A DNA stretch of 64,000 bases from positions 4,216,001 to 4,280,000 of the forward strand of contig OY763926.1 of the NCBI GenBank assembly GCA_963667715.1, written 5' to 3'. The DNA comes from JAFGDI01 sp963667715 (GTDB lineage Bacteria; Planctomycetota; Phycisphaerae; Sedimentisphaerales; SM23-30). The notes beneath the pieces are model-generated. The model was not told the DNA's origin. It saw only the letters and a program-made list of their open reading frames with translations, and ran no database searches. Position 1 is the first letter of the stretch. Each line of letters begins with the position of its first letter. Below, in pieces: positions 35,007 through 43,318 of this stretch. The position numbers and the translations under genes were made by a program.

Positions 35007-35630
35007 TCACATCCCATACAGCCCCTTCTCCCGTATATACTCCGCCACCGCACCCGGCACCAGCTCTTCTATCGACTCACCTCGCCCGGCCCGATCTCGC
35101 ACCTCAGTCGACGACTCACCTGTCAGCGGCACCTCGATTATATTCTCCACCAGCCGATATATCTGCTCCGCACTCAGCTTCGCTTTCAACGGCTCTCGAT
35201 CCAGCTCAAACCCCGGCCGACCAACCGTCACGATCGTACAAATATCTACCAGATTCCCAATCGAATACCAGCTCGCCAGCTGAGAAAAGCTATCGCCCCC
35301 GATCAGCCAGCACAACTGACAATTCCGAAACTGACTGCGGAAGAACCGCACCGTATGCACCGTAAAGCTCGGCGAGTCCATACTAACTTCATAATCACTC
35401 ACATCGAACATCGACTCAAACTCTGTCGCACGCTTGAGCATCTCATATCGATCTTCCGCAGACGCCATCTGCTTACCCAGCTTATGCGGCGGCATCCCAG
35501 CCGGGATAAAGACCACCTTATCAGCATCTATCCGATCAGCCGCCTCTCGCGCAATATGCAAATGACCATTATGCACCGGGTCAAAGCTACCGCCATACAA
35601 CAATATCTTCTTAGCAACACTATAATTCAT
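35007..35630 (-). CDS. nadD: Nicotinate-nucleotide adenylyltransferase
   Basis: NadD adenylates nicotinate mononucleotide in NAD synthesis. The 207 residues have the nucleotidylyltransferase signature YGGSFDPVHNGHLHIA at the N-terminus. FIPAGMPPHK, LIGGDSFSQLASWY and the C-terminal SSTEVRDR motif are also specific to NadD. The gene is flanked by repeat arrays, and its 3' end abuts heptamer repeats. A small DUF2905 gene lies just upstream on the same strand, but the 74-base spacer with repeats makes a shared operon uncertain. Confidence 0.95.
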   Translation of the reverse strand: MNYSVAKKILLYGGSFDPVHNGHLHIAREAADRIDADKVVFIPAGMPPHKLGKQMASAEDRYEMLKRATEFESMFDVSDYEVSMDSPSFTVHTVRFFRSQFRNCQLCWLIGGDSFSQLASWYSIGNLVDICTIVTVGRPGFELDREPLKAKLSAEQIYRLVENIIEVPLTGESSTEVRDRAGRGESIEELVPGAVAEYIREKGLYGM

Positions 35631-35704
35631 AACAACTCTTTAACCTTACCCCTCCCCTCATAAAAATCTTCACACCTTGCACCTTGCACTTCTTCACTTC
35701 CACT

Positions 35705-35941
35705 TTACTTCCCCAACATCCTCACCAGCCACATTATCAACGTCAGCACCACCGAGATCAACACACAGCTGCCCAGCGGGATATAGACCCGAAAATTATC
35801 ATCGCCAAACTTCATATCGCCCGGCATACGACTTATTCCAAACTTATTAATCAGCAACACCACACCGCCAGCCACCAGCAGCATTAAACCCGACACTATC
35901 AGTAAACGGGCCAAATCAAACGGTTGTTGTGGATCTTCCAT
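35705..35941 (-). CDS. DUF2905-family small membrane protein
   Basis: This 78-residue protein has two transmembrane helices (about 14-34 and 54-74). Between them is the family hallmark RMPGDMKFGDDNFRVYIPLG, where most DUF2905 proteins have R-L-P-G-D-I followed by a strand. The function of the family is unknown. ATG 35941 is preferred to a GTG at 35956. It lies between nadD and an M20 peptidase gene, all on the minus strand. Confidence 0.8.
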   Translation of the reverse strand: MEDPQQPFDLARLLIVSGLMLLVAGGVVLLINKFGISRMPGDMKFGDDNFRVYIPLGSCVLISVVLTLIMWLVRMLGK

Positions 35942-35966
35942 ATCAATACATCTCACAATAAATATT

Positions 35967-36025
35967 CAGCCTCCGCCCCCAGCGGAAACAAAAACACCTT
36001 TTACTTTTTACTTTTTACTTCTTCA
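35967..36025 (+). repeat. Family G hairpin followed by TTTTTAC heptamers
   Basis: CTCCGC-cccca-GCGGAAAC leads into CTTTTTA heptamers that run into the last codons of the M20 peptidase gene. Confidence 0.5.
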
Positions 36026-37173
36026 CCCATTCCCAAACTCAACATAAACCGCCTGAACACCTCTACCCCAACCTCCAGCTGCTCGATCTCGATATATTCA
36101 TCTACCCGATGTGCCTGGGCCGCACTTCCCGGACCGATCACCGCCAGCGGCACGTCCAAATGGGCAAAAGCACTGCCGTCGGTCGCAAAGCCCGCAACTA
36201 CCGTCTCGCCTCGACCTGCAACTTCATTCGCCGCCTTACTCAAACGCTGGATCATATCTGAGCCCTTATCAGACTCGATCGCAACCGCACCTGACGGCAT
36301 AACCTCGATCTCAATATCGTCGCGTACTACCTTACGTAAATATTTGCCCAGCTCCGCAGCACTATCTGCCGGACTACGACCCGGCAAAGTACGCCAGTCC
36401 ACATTAATCTCGCACCTGTCCGGCACAATATTGATCTGCTGACCGCCATTAATTATAGTTGGCACTACCGCCTCTGTTCCCAGCAGCTCATGCGGCTCCT
36501 GACCTTTCTTCTGCTCGGCAAAATCGCGGATCGCCAGCAAAACTTCGGCCGCATTATACAGGGCATTATCACCCTTCTCCGGCATTGAGCTATGCACACT
36601 CACTCCCGGCACAATAACTGCCAGCCGCGACACGCCTTTATGAGCATATATTATATCAAACTCGGTCGGCTCCGCAAAAACCGCGCCCGCCAGACTATCA
36701 CCATACTTCGACGCATACGCCGCCGCACCTCGCATATCATATTCTTCACCACTCGAGGCGAGTATATCAATATCGCATTTCAGCTCGCCGCTCTTGGCCA
36801 GTTCCGCAGCCGCAACACAAATAGAAGCCAGCGGCCCCTTATCATCACAAGCTCCACGCCCATAGATACGACCTTCACGCAGCTCGGCATTAAATGGATT
36901 CTCCATACCGTCAACATCAACCGTATCCAAATGACCACAAAACAGATATCGACCACTGCTATCGGAACCCTTCAACCGCACCAACATATTGGCCCTACCA
37001 GTCGACAGCTCTTCAACCTCAGCCTCTACACCTCTGGCCCTGAACCAGCCCGCCAGATACTCAGCTACCCGGCTCTCACCATATACGCTATCATCATACT
37101 CGACCATACTCTGAGGGTTTACACTTGCCACCCCAATAAGGTCACAACATAATTGTACTACTTCTGATTTCAT
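36001..37173 (-). CDS. M20-family metallopeptidase / N-acyl amino acid deacylase
   Basis: This 390-residue dinuclear-zinc hydrolase has all ligand motifs in order: FCGHLDTVD, YGRGACDDKGP (bridging Asp), ASSGEEYDMRG (catalytic Glu then ligand), VFAEPTEFD, and a late AQAHRVDEYIE. The dimerisation region has GVSVHSSMPEKGDNALYNA. The overall form is ArgE/DapE-like. Because an arg cluster is on the same chromosome segment about 10 kb away, acetylornithine is one candidate substrate, but that is not supported by adjacency. The final KSKK lies in the repeat-like A-rich end (TTTTTAC units on the plus strand). Confidence 0.85.
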   Translation of the reverse strand: MKSEVVQLCCDLIGVASVNPQSMVEYDDSVYGESRVAEYLAGWFRARGVEAEVEELSTGRANMLVRLKGSDSSGRYLFCGHLDTVDVDGMENPFNAELREGRIYGRGACDDKGPLASICVAAAELAKSGELKCDIDILASSGEEYDMRGAAAYASKYGDSLAGAVFAEPTEFDIIYAHKGVSRLAVIVPGVSVHSSMPEKGDNALYNAAEVLLAIRDFAEQKKGQEPHELLGTEAVVPTIINGGQQINIVPDRCEINVDWRTLPGRSPADSAAELGKYLRKVVRDDIEIEVMPSGAVAIESDKGSDMIQRLSKAANEVAGRGETVVAGFATDGSAFAHLDVPLAVIGPGSAAQAHRVDEYIEIEQLEVGVEVFRRFMLSLGMGEEVKSKK

Positions 37174-37337
37174 AAATTCTTATTCTACCACAAAATGCAA
37201 CACATGCAATAGCACTTGACTCCACATCTGGCCCTACCACATGATTCCTGTTTTTATATATACATATCCAAAACTACAAAAACTTCCATGTCACTGGAAA
37301 ACAGATACAAATCAACAAATAAACCGCCTATTCACAC

Positions 37338-37394
37338 AATCTGCCGTTTAAATCCAGCCCAAATGCATATCGGGACGCTAAACCTGTCAAAAAA
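37338..37394 (+). repeat. Repeat A, copy 7 (degenerate)
   Basis: AATCTGCCG, AATCCAGCCC, a variable middle ending CGGGAC, then CCTGTC and an A-run. Pairing in the second hairpin is weak (CCC/GGG only). Confidence 0.5.
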
Positions 37395-37609
37395 TACCTG
37401 TACAATGCTGTTTATAACGAAAATTCACCCTATTTCCAAATAGATACTTGAAAAACTACCAATATATTAAGATAATTGGCTCCTGTATTATAACAGCCGC
37501 CTCTTTTGGGGGACATCCGACTATTGCTGTTAAGGCGAAAATGAGGATTGTGGGTTACTAACAAAACCTTTACCCCGACGGCTTATTTTAAAGGTAAGGA
37601 TATTTTTTA

Positions 37610-37638
37610 TTGTCTTATCTATTAAAAATTAGTACATT
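37610..37638 (+). promoter_or_regulatory. Candidate promoter of top6B
   Basis: TTGTCT, a 17-base spacer and TACATT lie 55 bases before the ATG, in an AT-rich region. Confidence 0.35.
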
Positions 37639-37693
37639 ATTACTGTTTTTTAATTATAAGATTATATAGATAAAGGTTTTACAGGAAGATTTA

Positions 37694-39607
37694 ATGACAG
37701 CCACGGATAACCAGATGACACTTTTCGGGGAAGACCAGGACCCAAAGGAAACAAAGGCAAAGAAGACAAAGAAAAAGGCCGCTAAATCCGAGAGCACACC
37801 TGACAGCAAAGGCGTTAGCAAACGACTTGCTCTAAAGGATGATGCCGCTCCGAAAAAGAAAAAAGCCCCTACTCTGGTTAAACGTAAAACTACTCAGAAA
37901 AAGGCAAAGGCTGCCGCTCATATCACCGACGATCAGATCGAAAAACGCGCTCAGGCAATGGGCGATAAGCAGCGAGATATCGCTATTAGTGAGTTTTTCG
38001 CTAAAAACAGACACTTACTCGGGTTCGATAACCCTAGCAAGGCACTTCTTACCACTATCAAAGAAGCTGTCGACAACTCTATGGACGCCTGTGAAGAAGC
38101 TAATATACTACCGGACATAGTAGTTGAGATCCAACAGAGAGCGGAAAGCAGGTTCAGAGTTTCTATTCAGGATAATGGCCCCGGTATCGTTAAGAACCAG
38201 ATACCTAATATCTTCGGTCGACTACTCTACGGCAGTAAGTTCCATTCGCTCAGAATGTCTCGTGGCCAGCAGGGTATCGGTATCTCGGCTGCCGGTATGT
38301 ACGGCATGCTAACTACCGGTAAAAATGTTTGCATTACCAGTAAAACCGGCCCAAGAAGCCAGGCACACTATTACGAACTTAGGATCGATACCAAAAAGAA
38401 CAGACCTGAGATCATCGTCGATGAACCTGTCGAATGGGACGCTAAAAGCGGTACCAAGGTTGAGATCGAAATGGAAGCCCGATATCAGCGAGGACGCCAG
38501 AGTGTAGATGAATATCTCGCTCAAACCGCTATCGCAAACCCACACGTTAAAATAACTTACCGTATGCCAGATGGCGTCGAACATATTTATAGCAGGGCCA
38601 TCGACAGCGTAGTACATGTACCTGAAGCTGTCAAACCTCACCCTTACGGCGTAGAGCTCGGCGTACTGATGAAAATGGCACTCGATACCGAAGAAAAAAC
38701 GCTCGTCGCTTTCCTTAATAAAGAATTCTCCAGGGTCAGCCCAAAAGTAGCTCAGGCTATTCTAAAGAAAGCAAAGCTCTCTCAGAGGACCAGACCTTCT
38801 ACTATTACCCATGAAGATGCCGACAAACTATATCAGGCGATCAATGACACCAAGATCATGGCACCTAGCACCAGTTGCGTTGTACCGATCGGTGAAGATG
38901 AACTGCTCAAAGGTTTGCAGGAAGTAGTTGACGCAGAATTCTATACCGTTTGTACCAGACCCGCTGCCGTTTATCGCGGTAACCCGTTCCAGATCGAATG
39001 TGCTCTCGCCTACGGCGGACGCGGCTACGCAACTGCCGGCATCATTGCTAATTCAAAGAAAAGCGACGATGATAACGGTAACGACCTAATGAGAGTATTA
39101 CGATTCGCTAACCGCGTACCACTGCTCTATCAGCAGAGTGCTTGTGCCGTCACCAAGAGTATTATACAGACTAACTGGAGACTCTACGGCCTTAGCCAGT
39201 CTCGTGGATCTCTGCCGGCCGGCTCTGTTACGATTATCATTCATATAGCTTCCGTTTGGGTCCCGTTCACCTCTGAAAGTAAAGAGGCCGTGGCCCATTA
39301 CCCTGAGATCATCAAGGAGATCAAGCTCGCTATCTCTGAGTGTGGCCGCAGACTTGGTAGCTATACCAGAAGCCAGAAAAAGGCGAAAGAAGAAGCAAAG
39401 AAAAAGGATTATATCAAAAAGTATCTACCTGCTATCGGTGAAGCGGTTCGCGATATACTCGCACTGCCTGACGATACTGTAGAGCTCATGCTGGATAATA
39501 TGAAGATCGTTCTGGAAGCCAGCAGAAATAAAAATGGCCAGTTAGTTGTAGACTTGGACAGTCAGAACGAACCTGAAACTAATAGTGATGATTCAGAAGA
39601 AGAATAA
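37694..39607 (+). CDS. top6B: DNA topoisomerase VI subunit B
   Basis: This is the ATPase subunit of type IIB topoisomerase, common in archaea and plants but rare in bacteria. The GHKL fold shows the N-box KEAVDNSMDACEEA (E124, N128), the G1 box QDNGPGI (159-165), the G2 lid SRGQQGIGISAAGMYG (189-204) and an H2TH region (about 315-361). A transducer segment follows with RFANRVPLLYQQSACAVTK, whose final K488 is the probable gamma-phosphate lysine, and then HIASVWVPFTSESKEAVA. Residues 1-75 are a lysine- and alanine-rich tail not needed for the fold. At 637 residues it is longer than most archaeal homologues because of that tail. No Top6A (Spo11-like) gene adjoins it. Confidence 0.95.
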   Translation: MTATDNQMTLFGEDQDPKETKAKKTKKKAAKSESTPDSKGVSKRLALKDDAAPKKKKAPTLVKRKTTQKKAKAAAHITDDQIEKRAQAMGDKQRDIAISEFFAKNRHLLGFDNPSKALLTTIKEAVDNSMDACEEANILPDIVVEIQQRAESRFRVSIQDNGPGIVKNQIPNIFGRLLYGSKFHSLRMSRGQQGIGISAAGMYGMLTTGKNVCITSKTGPRSQAHYYELRIDTKKNRPEIIVDEPVEWDAKSGTKVEIEMEARYQRGRQSVDEYLAQTAIANPHVKITYRMPDGVEHIYSRAIDSVVHVPEAVKPHPYGVELGVLMKMALDTEEKTLVAFLNKEFSRVSPKVAQAILKKAKLSQRTRPSTITHEDADKLYQAINDTKIMAPSTSCVVPIGEDELLKGLQEVVDAEFYTVCTRPAAVYRGNPFQIECALAYGGRGYATAGIIANSKKSDDDNGNDLMRVLRFANRVPLLYQQSACAVTKSIIQTNWRLYGLSQSRGSLPAGSVTIIIHIASVWVPFTSESKEAVAHYPEIIKEIKLAISECGRRLGSYTRSQKKAKEEAKKKDYIKKYLPAIGEAVRDILALPDDTVELMLDNMKIVLEASRNKNGQLVVDLDSQNEPETNSDDSEEE

Positions 39608-39702
39608 GCAGAAAATACTTTCCGCCTGTGCGGAGAGCTGCCCTGCTTTATTAGCTGCATAGACTGCTAATAAAACAAATTGGCATCACTACCGAGGTGA
39701 TT

Positions 39703-40449
39703 ATGCCTGTACTGCAAGAAATAAAAAATAAAATTGAGGCTCTTAGCTCTCCTGAAAAAGCTGAACACCTGAAACAGTTCTTCAAAACCGCTCCCGGCCA
39801 ATACGGCAGCGGCGACCTGTTCCGCGGGATAAATGTCCCGCCACTCAGAGCTATTGCCAAAGAGTACGCAGCAGCCACCTCGCCCACAAACTATACCAAA
39901 CTGCTCTATTCAAAATATCATGAAGATAGAATGGTCGCACTCTTCATTCTCGTCGAAAAATTCAAAGCCGGCGACCAGACCGAAAAAAAGACAATCTACG
40001 ATTTCTATACGTCAAACCTCAAGTATATCAATAACTGGGACCTGGTCGACCTAAGCTGTCACCATATCGTCGGCGACTATCTGCTCGACAAAAAACGCGA
40101 AGACCTTTACCGACTCGCCAACAGAGGCTCAGGCGAATCGCACCTTAAACCATACCAGCAGAAAGACCTCTGGGCTAACCGCATCGCAATCGTATCCACC
40201 TTCGCTTTCATAAGGGTCAATGACTTTGACGATACCCTCAAACTCGCCGAACTATTACTAGATAACAAACACGACCTCATCCATAAAGCCACCGGCTGGA
40301 TGATCCGTGAGGTCGGTAAAAGAGACATGGCCACCGAAGAAACCTTCCTGCAGAAAAACTACAAAAACATGCCACGCACCATGCTCCGCTACGCCATAGA
40401 AAAATTCACCCCCGAACGCCGCCAACAATACCTAAAAGGCCTGATCTAA
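39703..40449 (+). CDS. AlkD-like DNA alkylation repair / HEAT-repeat protein
   Basis: This 248-residue all-helical protein is of the AlkD/AlkC HEAT-like repeat family, which excises alkylated bases or binds DNA. Features are LFRGINVPPLRAIAKEY, the DNA-facing YHEDRMVALFILVEKF, NNWDLVDLSCHHIVGDYL and KATGWMIREVGKRD. These match the AlkD pattern of paired helices with conserved W, D and R. ATG 39703 follows GAGGTGA. It is encoded about 95 bases after top6B on the same strand, so a loose DNA-maintenance operon is possible. Confidence 0.88.
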   Translation: MPVLQEIKNKIEALSSPEKAEHLKQFFKTAPGQYGSGDLFRGINVPPLRAIAKEYAAATSPTNYTKLLYSKYHEDRMVALFILVEKFKAGDQTEKKTIYDFYTSNLKYINNWDLVDLSCHHIVGDYLLDKKREDLYRLANRGSGESHLKPYQQKDLWANRIAIVSTFAFIRVNDFDDTLKLAELLLDNKHDLIHKATGWMIREVGKRDMATEETFLQKNYKNMPRTMLRYAIEKFTPERRQQYLKGLI

Positions 40450-40713
40450 AAAAACTGTAAACAAGACTTATCTCCTACTAGCCTATACGCTTACATAAAC
40501 CTGCCAATCCGCACAATAAAACTGGCTTCGATAATCTAAGCACACCCATCAGACCATCGGCAATTATTACTAAATTTTACCTTTCATATATCTCCTTAAA
40601 TCTGATATAGTAACTCATATAATACGAACCAAACTGTTAAATTAGAGAAGATAACATAACGACAAATATCTATTAGCAGTTATCAACATTACAAAAAGGG
40701 ATAGGTGGAGAAC

Positions 40714-41931
40714 ATGAAATACTTTTTTACTATTTTAACATTGCTGACTTTTTCTATAACTGCTCTTGCAGACATATCTGACCATATGGACTCTGCCGGC
40801 TTTATGTTTAATGTCCAGTATAACAATGACGGCACAGCAGATTTCTGTAGCTTCTCTATGCAATTTGAAACTGACGACACCGTCAATCAAATAGCAATCA
40901 ATACCCCCGCAGGCTACACCCTAATCATTCCAAATGAAGAAGAATACTACAACCCGACCACACAGGCATATACCACCTACGAACTACATGGCAATACCGC
41001 TTCATGGGAATTAGACTGCGATTTCTCAGAACTAACTGGATTCAGCAACTTCGGCGACGGCACATACAATGTAGTAATTACACGCAATGACAATTCGACC
41101 CTCTCTTCAGACTTCTTCTACGGCTATCAGGACCAGATAACATCATTTACTCTTCCCACAAAACCAGCTGCTCCTTCTTCGCCCGTAAACGAAGAAAGCT
41201 ATTACTCCACTGTCAATCTACAATGGAGTTACGACACTACTGTCGACTTCTACCATATAGAGCTCGAAAGCACAAACACCAGCTACGACTTCGTATCTGA
41301 AAACATTTACAATGAAGAAGGTGCAAACCTCAACCTGACACTTCAAAAAGGAATATGGGAATTATCTCTCATAGCGGTTTTCGGCGATTTGGAACTTACA
41401 AACTCCGACGGCATAACTTATACCGCCGTTAAAGCCGCCAGACTAGCACCTACAACCTTTGCCGTTAATATGCCATGGACTATTTACGAAGTATGGGGCG
41501 CTCAGGCAACTATCAACGACCTTACCGAAGTCGGTACAAATGGCCAGACTCTGCTCGGCTATTCTGACGGCTCATCACAAACCTTCTTCGGAAACTACCC
41601 ATACTATATTATCGCTGCTCGATATCCTGTACAGATCGACGCCATTACCGGCAATGACGGCAATAACTTCTACGGCCAGATTCACGCTATGAGCGTTATC
41701 GACCAGCAAAATATCATTGGCCCTGCCAACCAGCAATACGCCAGACTCGGCGAATATGAGGAATGGACAGAGTACAAAAGCTTCATCGCTATCTCTAACC
41801 CGTACAACTGGACATCTATCATGCTAACCACCGATTCCAATCACATATGCCCTACCGCAGACCTTACCGGCGATTGCAAAGTTGACATAAACGACCTCGC
41901 CATATTCGCCAGCCAATGGCTAGCAAACTAA
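40714..41931 (+). CDS. Secreted protein with C-terminal dockerin-like repeat
   Basis: This exported protein of 405 residues starts MKYFFTILTLLTFSITALA (signal peptide). It has a beta-rich body with Tyr/Asp/Asn-rich strands and a fibronectin-III-like unit (about 150-230, PSSPVNEESYYSTVNLQWSY). It ends in a single dockerin/EF-hand-like unit, CPTADLTGDCKVDINDLAIF then ASQWLAN, with the calcium-loop D-x-T-x-D-x-K-V pattern. This terminal unit is a hallmark of secreted proteins in Phycisphaerae. No catalytic domain is recognised. GGTGGAG lies directly upstream of ATG 40714, and a terminator follows. Confidence 0.82.
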   Translation: MKYFFTILTLLTFSITALADISDHMDSAGFMFNVQYNNDGTADFCSFSMQFETDDTVNQIAINTPAGYTLIIPNEEEYYNPTTQAYTTYELHGNTASWELDCDFSELTGFSNFGDGTYNVVITRNDNSTLSSDFFYGYQDQITSFTLPTKPAAPSSPVNEESYYSTVNLQWSYDTTVDFYHIELESTNTSYDFVSENIYNEEGANLNLTLQKGIWELSLIAVFGDLELTNSDGITYTAVKAARLAPTTFAVNMPWTIYEVWGAQATINDLTEVGTNGQTLLGYSDGSSQTFFGNYPYYIIAARYPVQIDAITGNDGNNFYGQIHAMSVIDQQNIIGPANQQYARLGEYEEWTEYKSFIAISNPYNWTSIMLTTDSNHICPTADLTGDCKVDINDLAIFASQWLAN

Positions 41932-41936
41932 AAAAA

Positions 41937-41976
41937 CAAAAAGGCCAGTAACCACCCCAGGTCACTGGCCTTTTAC
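41937..41976 (+). terminator. Terminator of dockerin-protein gene
   Basis: Arms AAAAGGCCAGT/ACTGGCCTTTT enclose a 13-base loop, directly after the stop. Confidence 0.88.
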
Positions 41977-42012
41977 CATTTCCATCTCCAACCAACTCAC
42001 AATCGCCCCTTC

Positions 42013-42038
42013 GTAGAGACGCAAAATATTGCGTCTCC
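42013..42038 (+). repeat. GTAGAGAC palindrome (family F), copy 2
   Basis: Perfect arms GAGACGCAA/TTGCGTCTC around four bases, preceded by GTA. Confidence 0.8.
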
Positions 42039-42179
42039 CCTAAATAGCATAAGTCCCCAACCACCTCTTTGCGCCTTCGCGCCTTTGCGTTAAAAAGTCC
42101 TAATTCTTCTTAACTTATCCATAACTCCCCCGCCGCCCAAGAAGGTAAACCATCAACATATTATTTTACCGCCCCCCTC

Positions 42180-42217
42180 AATCTGCCGAACAATCCTGTT
42201 ATCCTGTCAAAAAAATC
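42180..42217 (+). repeat. Repeat A, copy 8 (short form)
   Basis: AATCTGCCGAACAATCCTG, TTATCCTGTC, A-run; no second hairpin. Confidence 0.65.
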
Positions 42218-42242
42218 TTTGCTCCTTGCACTTCTTCCCCTC

Positions 42243-43190
42243 CTACCCCCCAACAGTAGCAAAAAAGTTCCACACCATTATCCCAAGCCCAGCCGCAAAT
42301 ATTATCGCTCCCTCTATCCGGCTAACCTTCTTACCTGTCCACATACACAACAGCACCAATATCGTCAGCGGCACAAGCAGCATTGTTGTCAACATACCGA
42401 CACGATCGATCGTCAGCGGATTAATCGCAACCGCCACCCCCAACACGCCCAGCGTATTAAACAGATTACTTCCCACCAGGTTACCAACCGATATACCATG
42501 ATTCTTCTTCAGCACCGCGGTAAGCGACACCACCAGCTCCGGCATAGACGTACCTGCCGCCACCACCGTCATACCGATCAGCCATTCGCTCATACCAAAA
42601 TATCTCGCTACCTCGGTCGCACCAAATACCAGTGCATTTCCACCGGCACAAATCGTCACCAACGCAAAAGCCAGCAGCAGCCAATCGCTATTCTTCGCCG
42701 GGTCATGATCTATCTCCTCTTCTTCGACCATACTCGTATCTTTTTTCACTATCAGATAGCCCAGATACCCCAGCAAAATCGCAAACAGAGCTATCCCCTC
42801 CAGCCGTCCCAGCGACAGATCATACAACATATAGCACAGCAGCCCCGTTATCGCCGCCAGCACCATACCATCACGCTTCACCAGCAGCGGAGATACGCAC
42901 AACGGCGTCAAGATCGCACAGCTGCCCAGGATCAAACCAATATTAAATATATTCGAGCCAACCACATTCGCAACCGACACATTATCATTACCAGCTATCG
43001 CTCCGGCTACCGTAACTGCAAACTCCGGCGCCGACGTACCAAAGGCAACTATCGTCAAGCCGATCACCAGATCCGACACTCCATACTTGCGAGCCAGTCG
43101 AGCCGCTGAATCCACCAGCCAGTTAGCACCGCAACCCAGTGCAATACAGCTTACCAGCACGATCGAAATATTTACTAACAACTGCCCCAT
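42243..43190 (-). CDS. Calcium/sodium:cation antiporter (CaCA family, YrbG-like)
   Basis: This 315-residue inner-membrane exchanger is built of two inverted repeats of five helices. Each repeat contains an ion-binding signature: VIGLTIVAFGTSAPEFAVTV with GSNIFNIGLILG in the first half, and LIGMTVVAAGTSMPELVVSL with GSNLFNTLGVLG in the second. A short acidic cytoplasmic loop (VEEEEIDHD) separates the halves. Such proteins export Ca2+ in exchange for Na+ or H+. ATG 43190 is preferred to TTG 43205 because GGAG lies seven bases upstream. Confidence 0.93.
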   Translation of the reverse strand: MGQLLVNISIVLVSCIALGCGANWLVDSAARLARKYGVSDLVIGLTIVAFGTSAPEFAVTVAGAIAGNDNVSVANVVGSNIFNIGLILGSCAILTPLCVSPLLVKRDGMVLAAITGLLCYMLYDLSLGRLEGIALFAILLGYLGYLIVKKDTSMVEEEEIDHDPAKNSDWLLLAFALVTICAGGNALVFGATEVARYFGMSEWLIGMTVVAAGTSMPELVVSLTAVLKKNHGISVGNLVGSNLFNTLGVLGVAVAINPLTIDRVGMLTTMLLVPLTILVLLCMWTGKKVSRIEGAIIFAAGLGIMVWNFFATVGG

Positions 43191-43318
43191 CTTCCAACTC
43201 CACAAAAAATTATCTTAGCACCTTGTACTTACAACCACCAACAGGCCTATGGCAAATTTAAACTAGTCTGACCGCCCCGCGATCAATCCACCACTTTGCA
43301 CTTTGCACTTACAACCTT

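Larger units (their letters stand above)
37174..37693. other. Divergent intergenic region before top6B
   Basis: This 520-base gap holds a degenerate family A copy (37338-37394), a T-rich tract around 37601 and a candidate promoter for top6B. No gene is supported. Confidence 0.5.
41977..42242. repeat. Composite intergenic repeat array 3
   Basis: In plus orientation the array holds a GTAGAGAC palindrome (42013), a TTTGCGCC/TTCGCGCC/TTTGCGTTAAA module (42064-42095), the CTCCCCCGCCGCCC leader (42125), a short A copy (42180) and TTGCACTTCTTC heptamer text. Confidence 0.7.

Noticed and set aside
36001..37173. Assigning this M20 gene as argE of the arg cluster
   Set aside because: The motifs fit the M20 family as a whole, and the arg genes are about 10 kb away on the other side of top6B, so there is no positional support.
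42219..43109. Long plus-strand open frame (296 codons) opposite the CaCA antiporter gene
   Set aside because: It is an antisense shadow of a well-supported membrane protein gene, and its product is an unnatural His/Gln/Arg-rich string with no family likeness.
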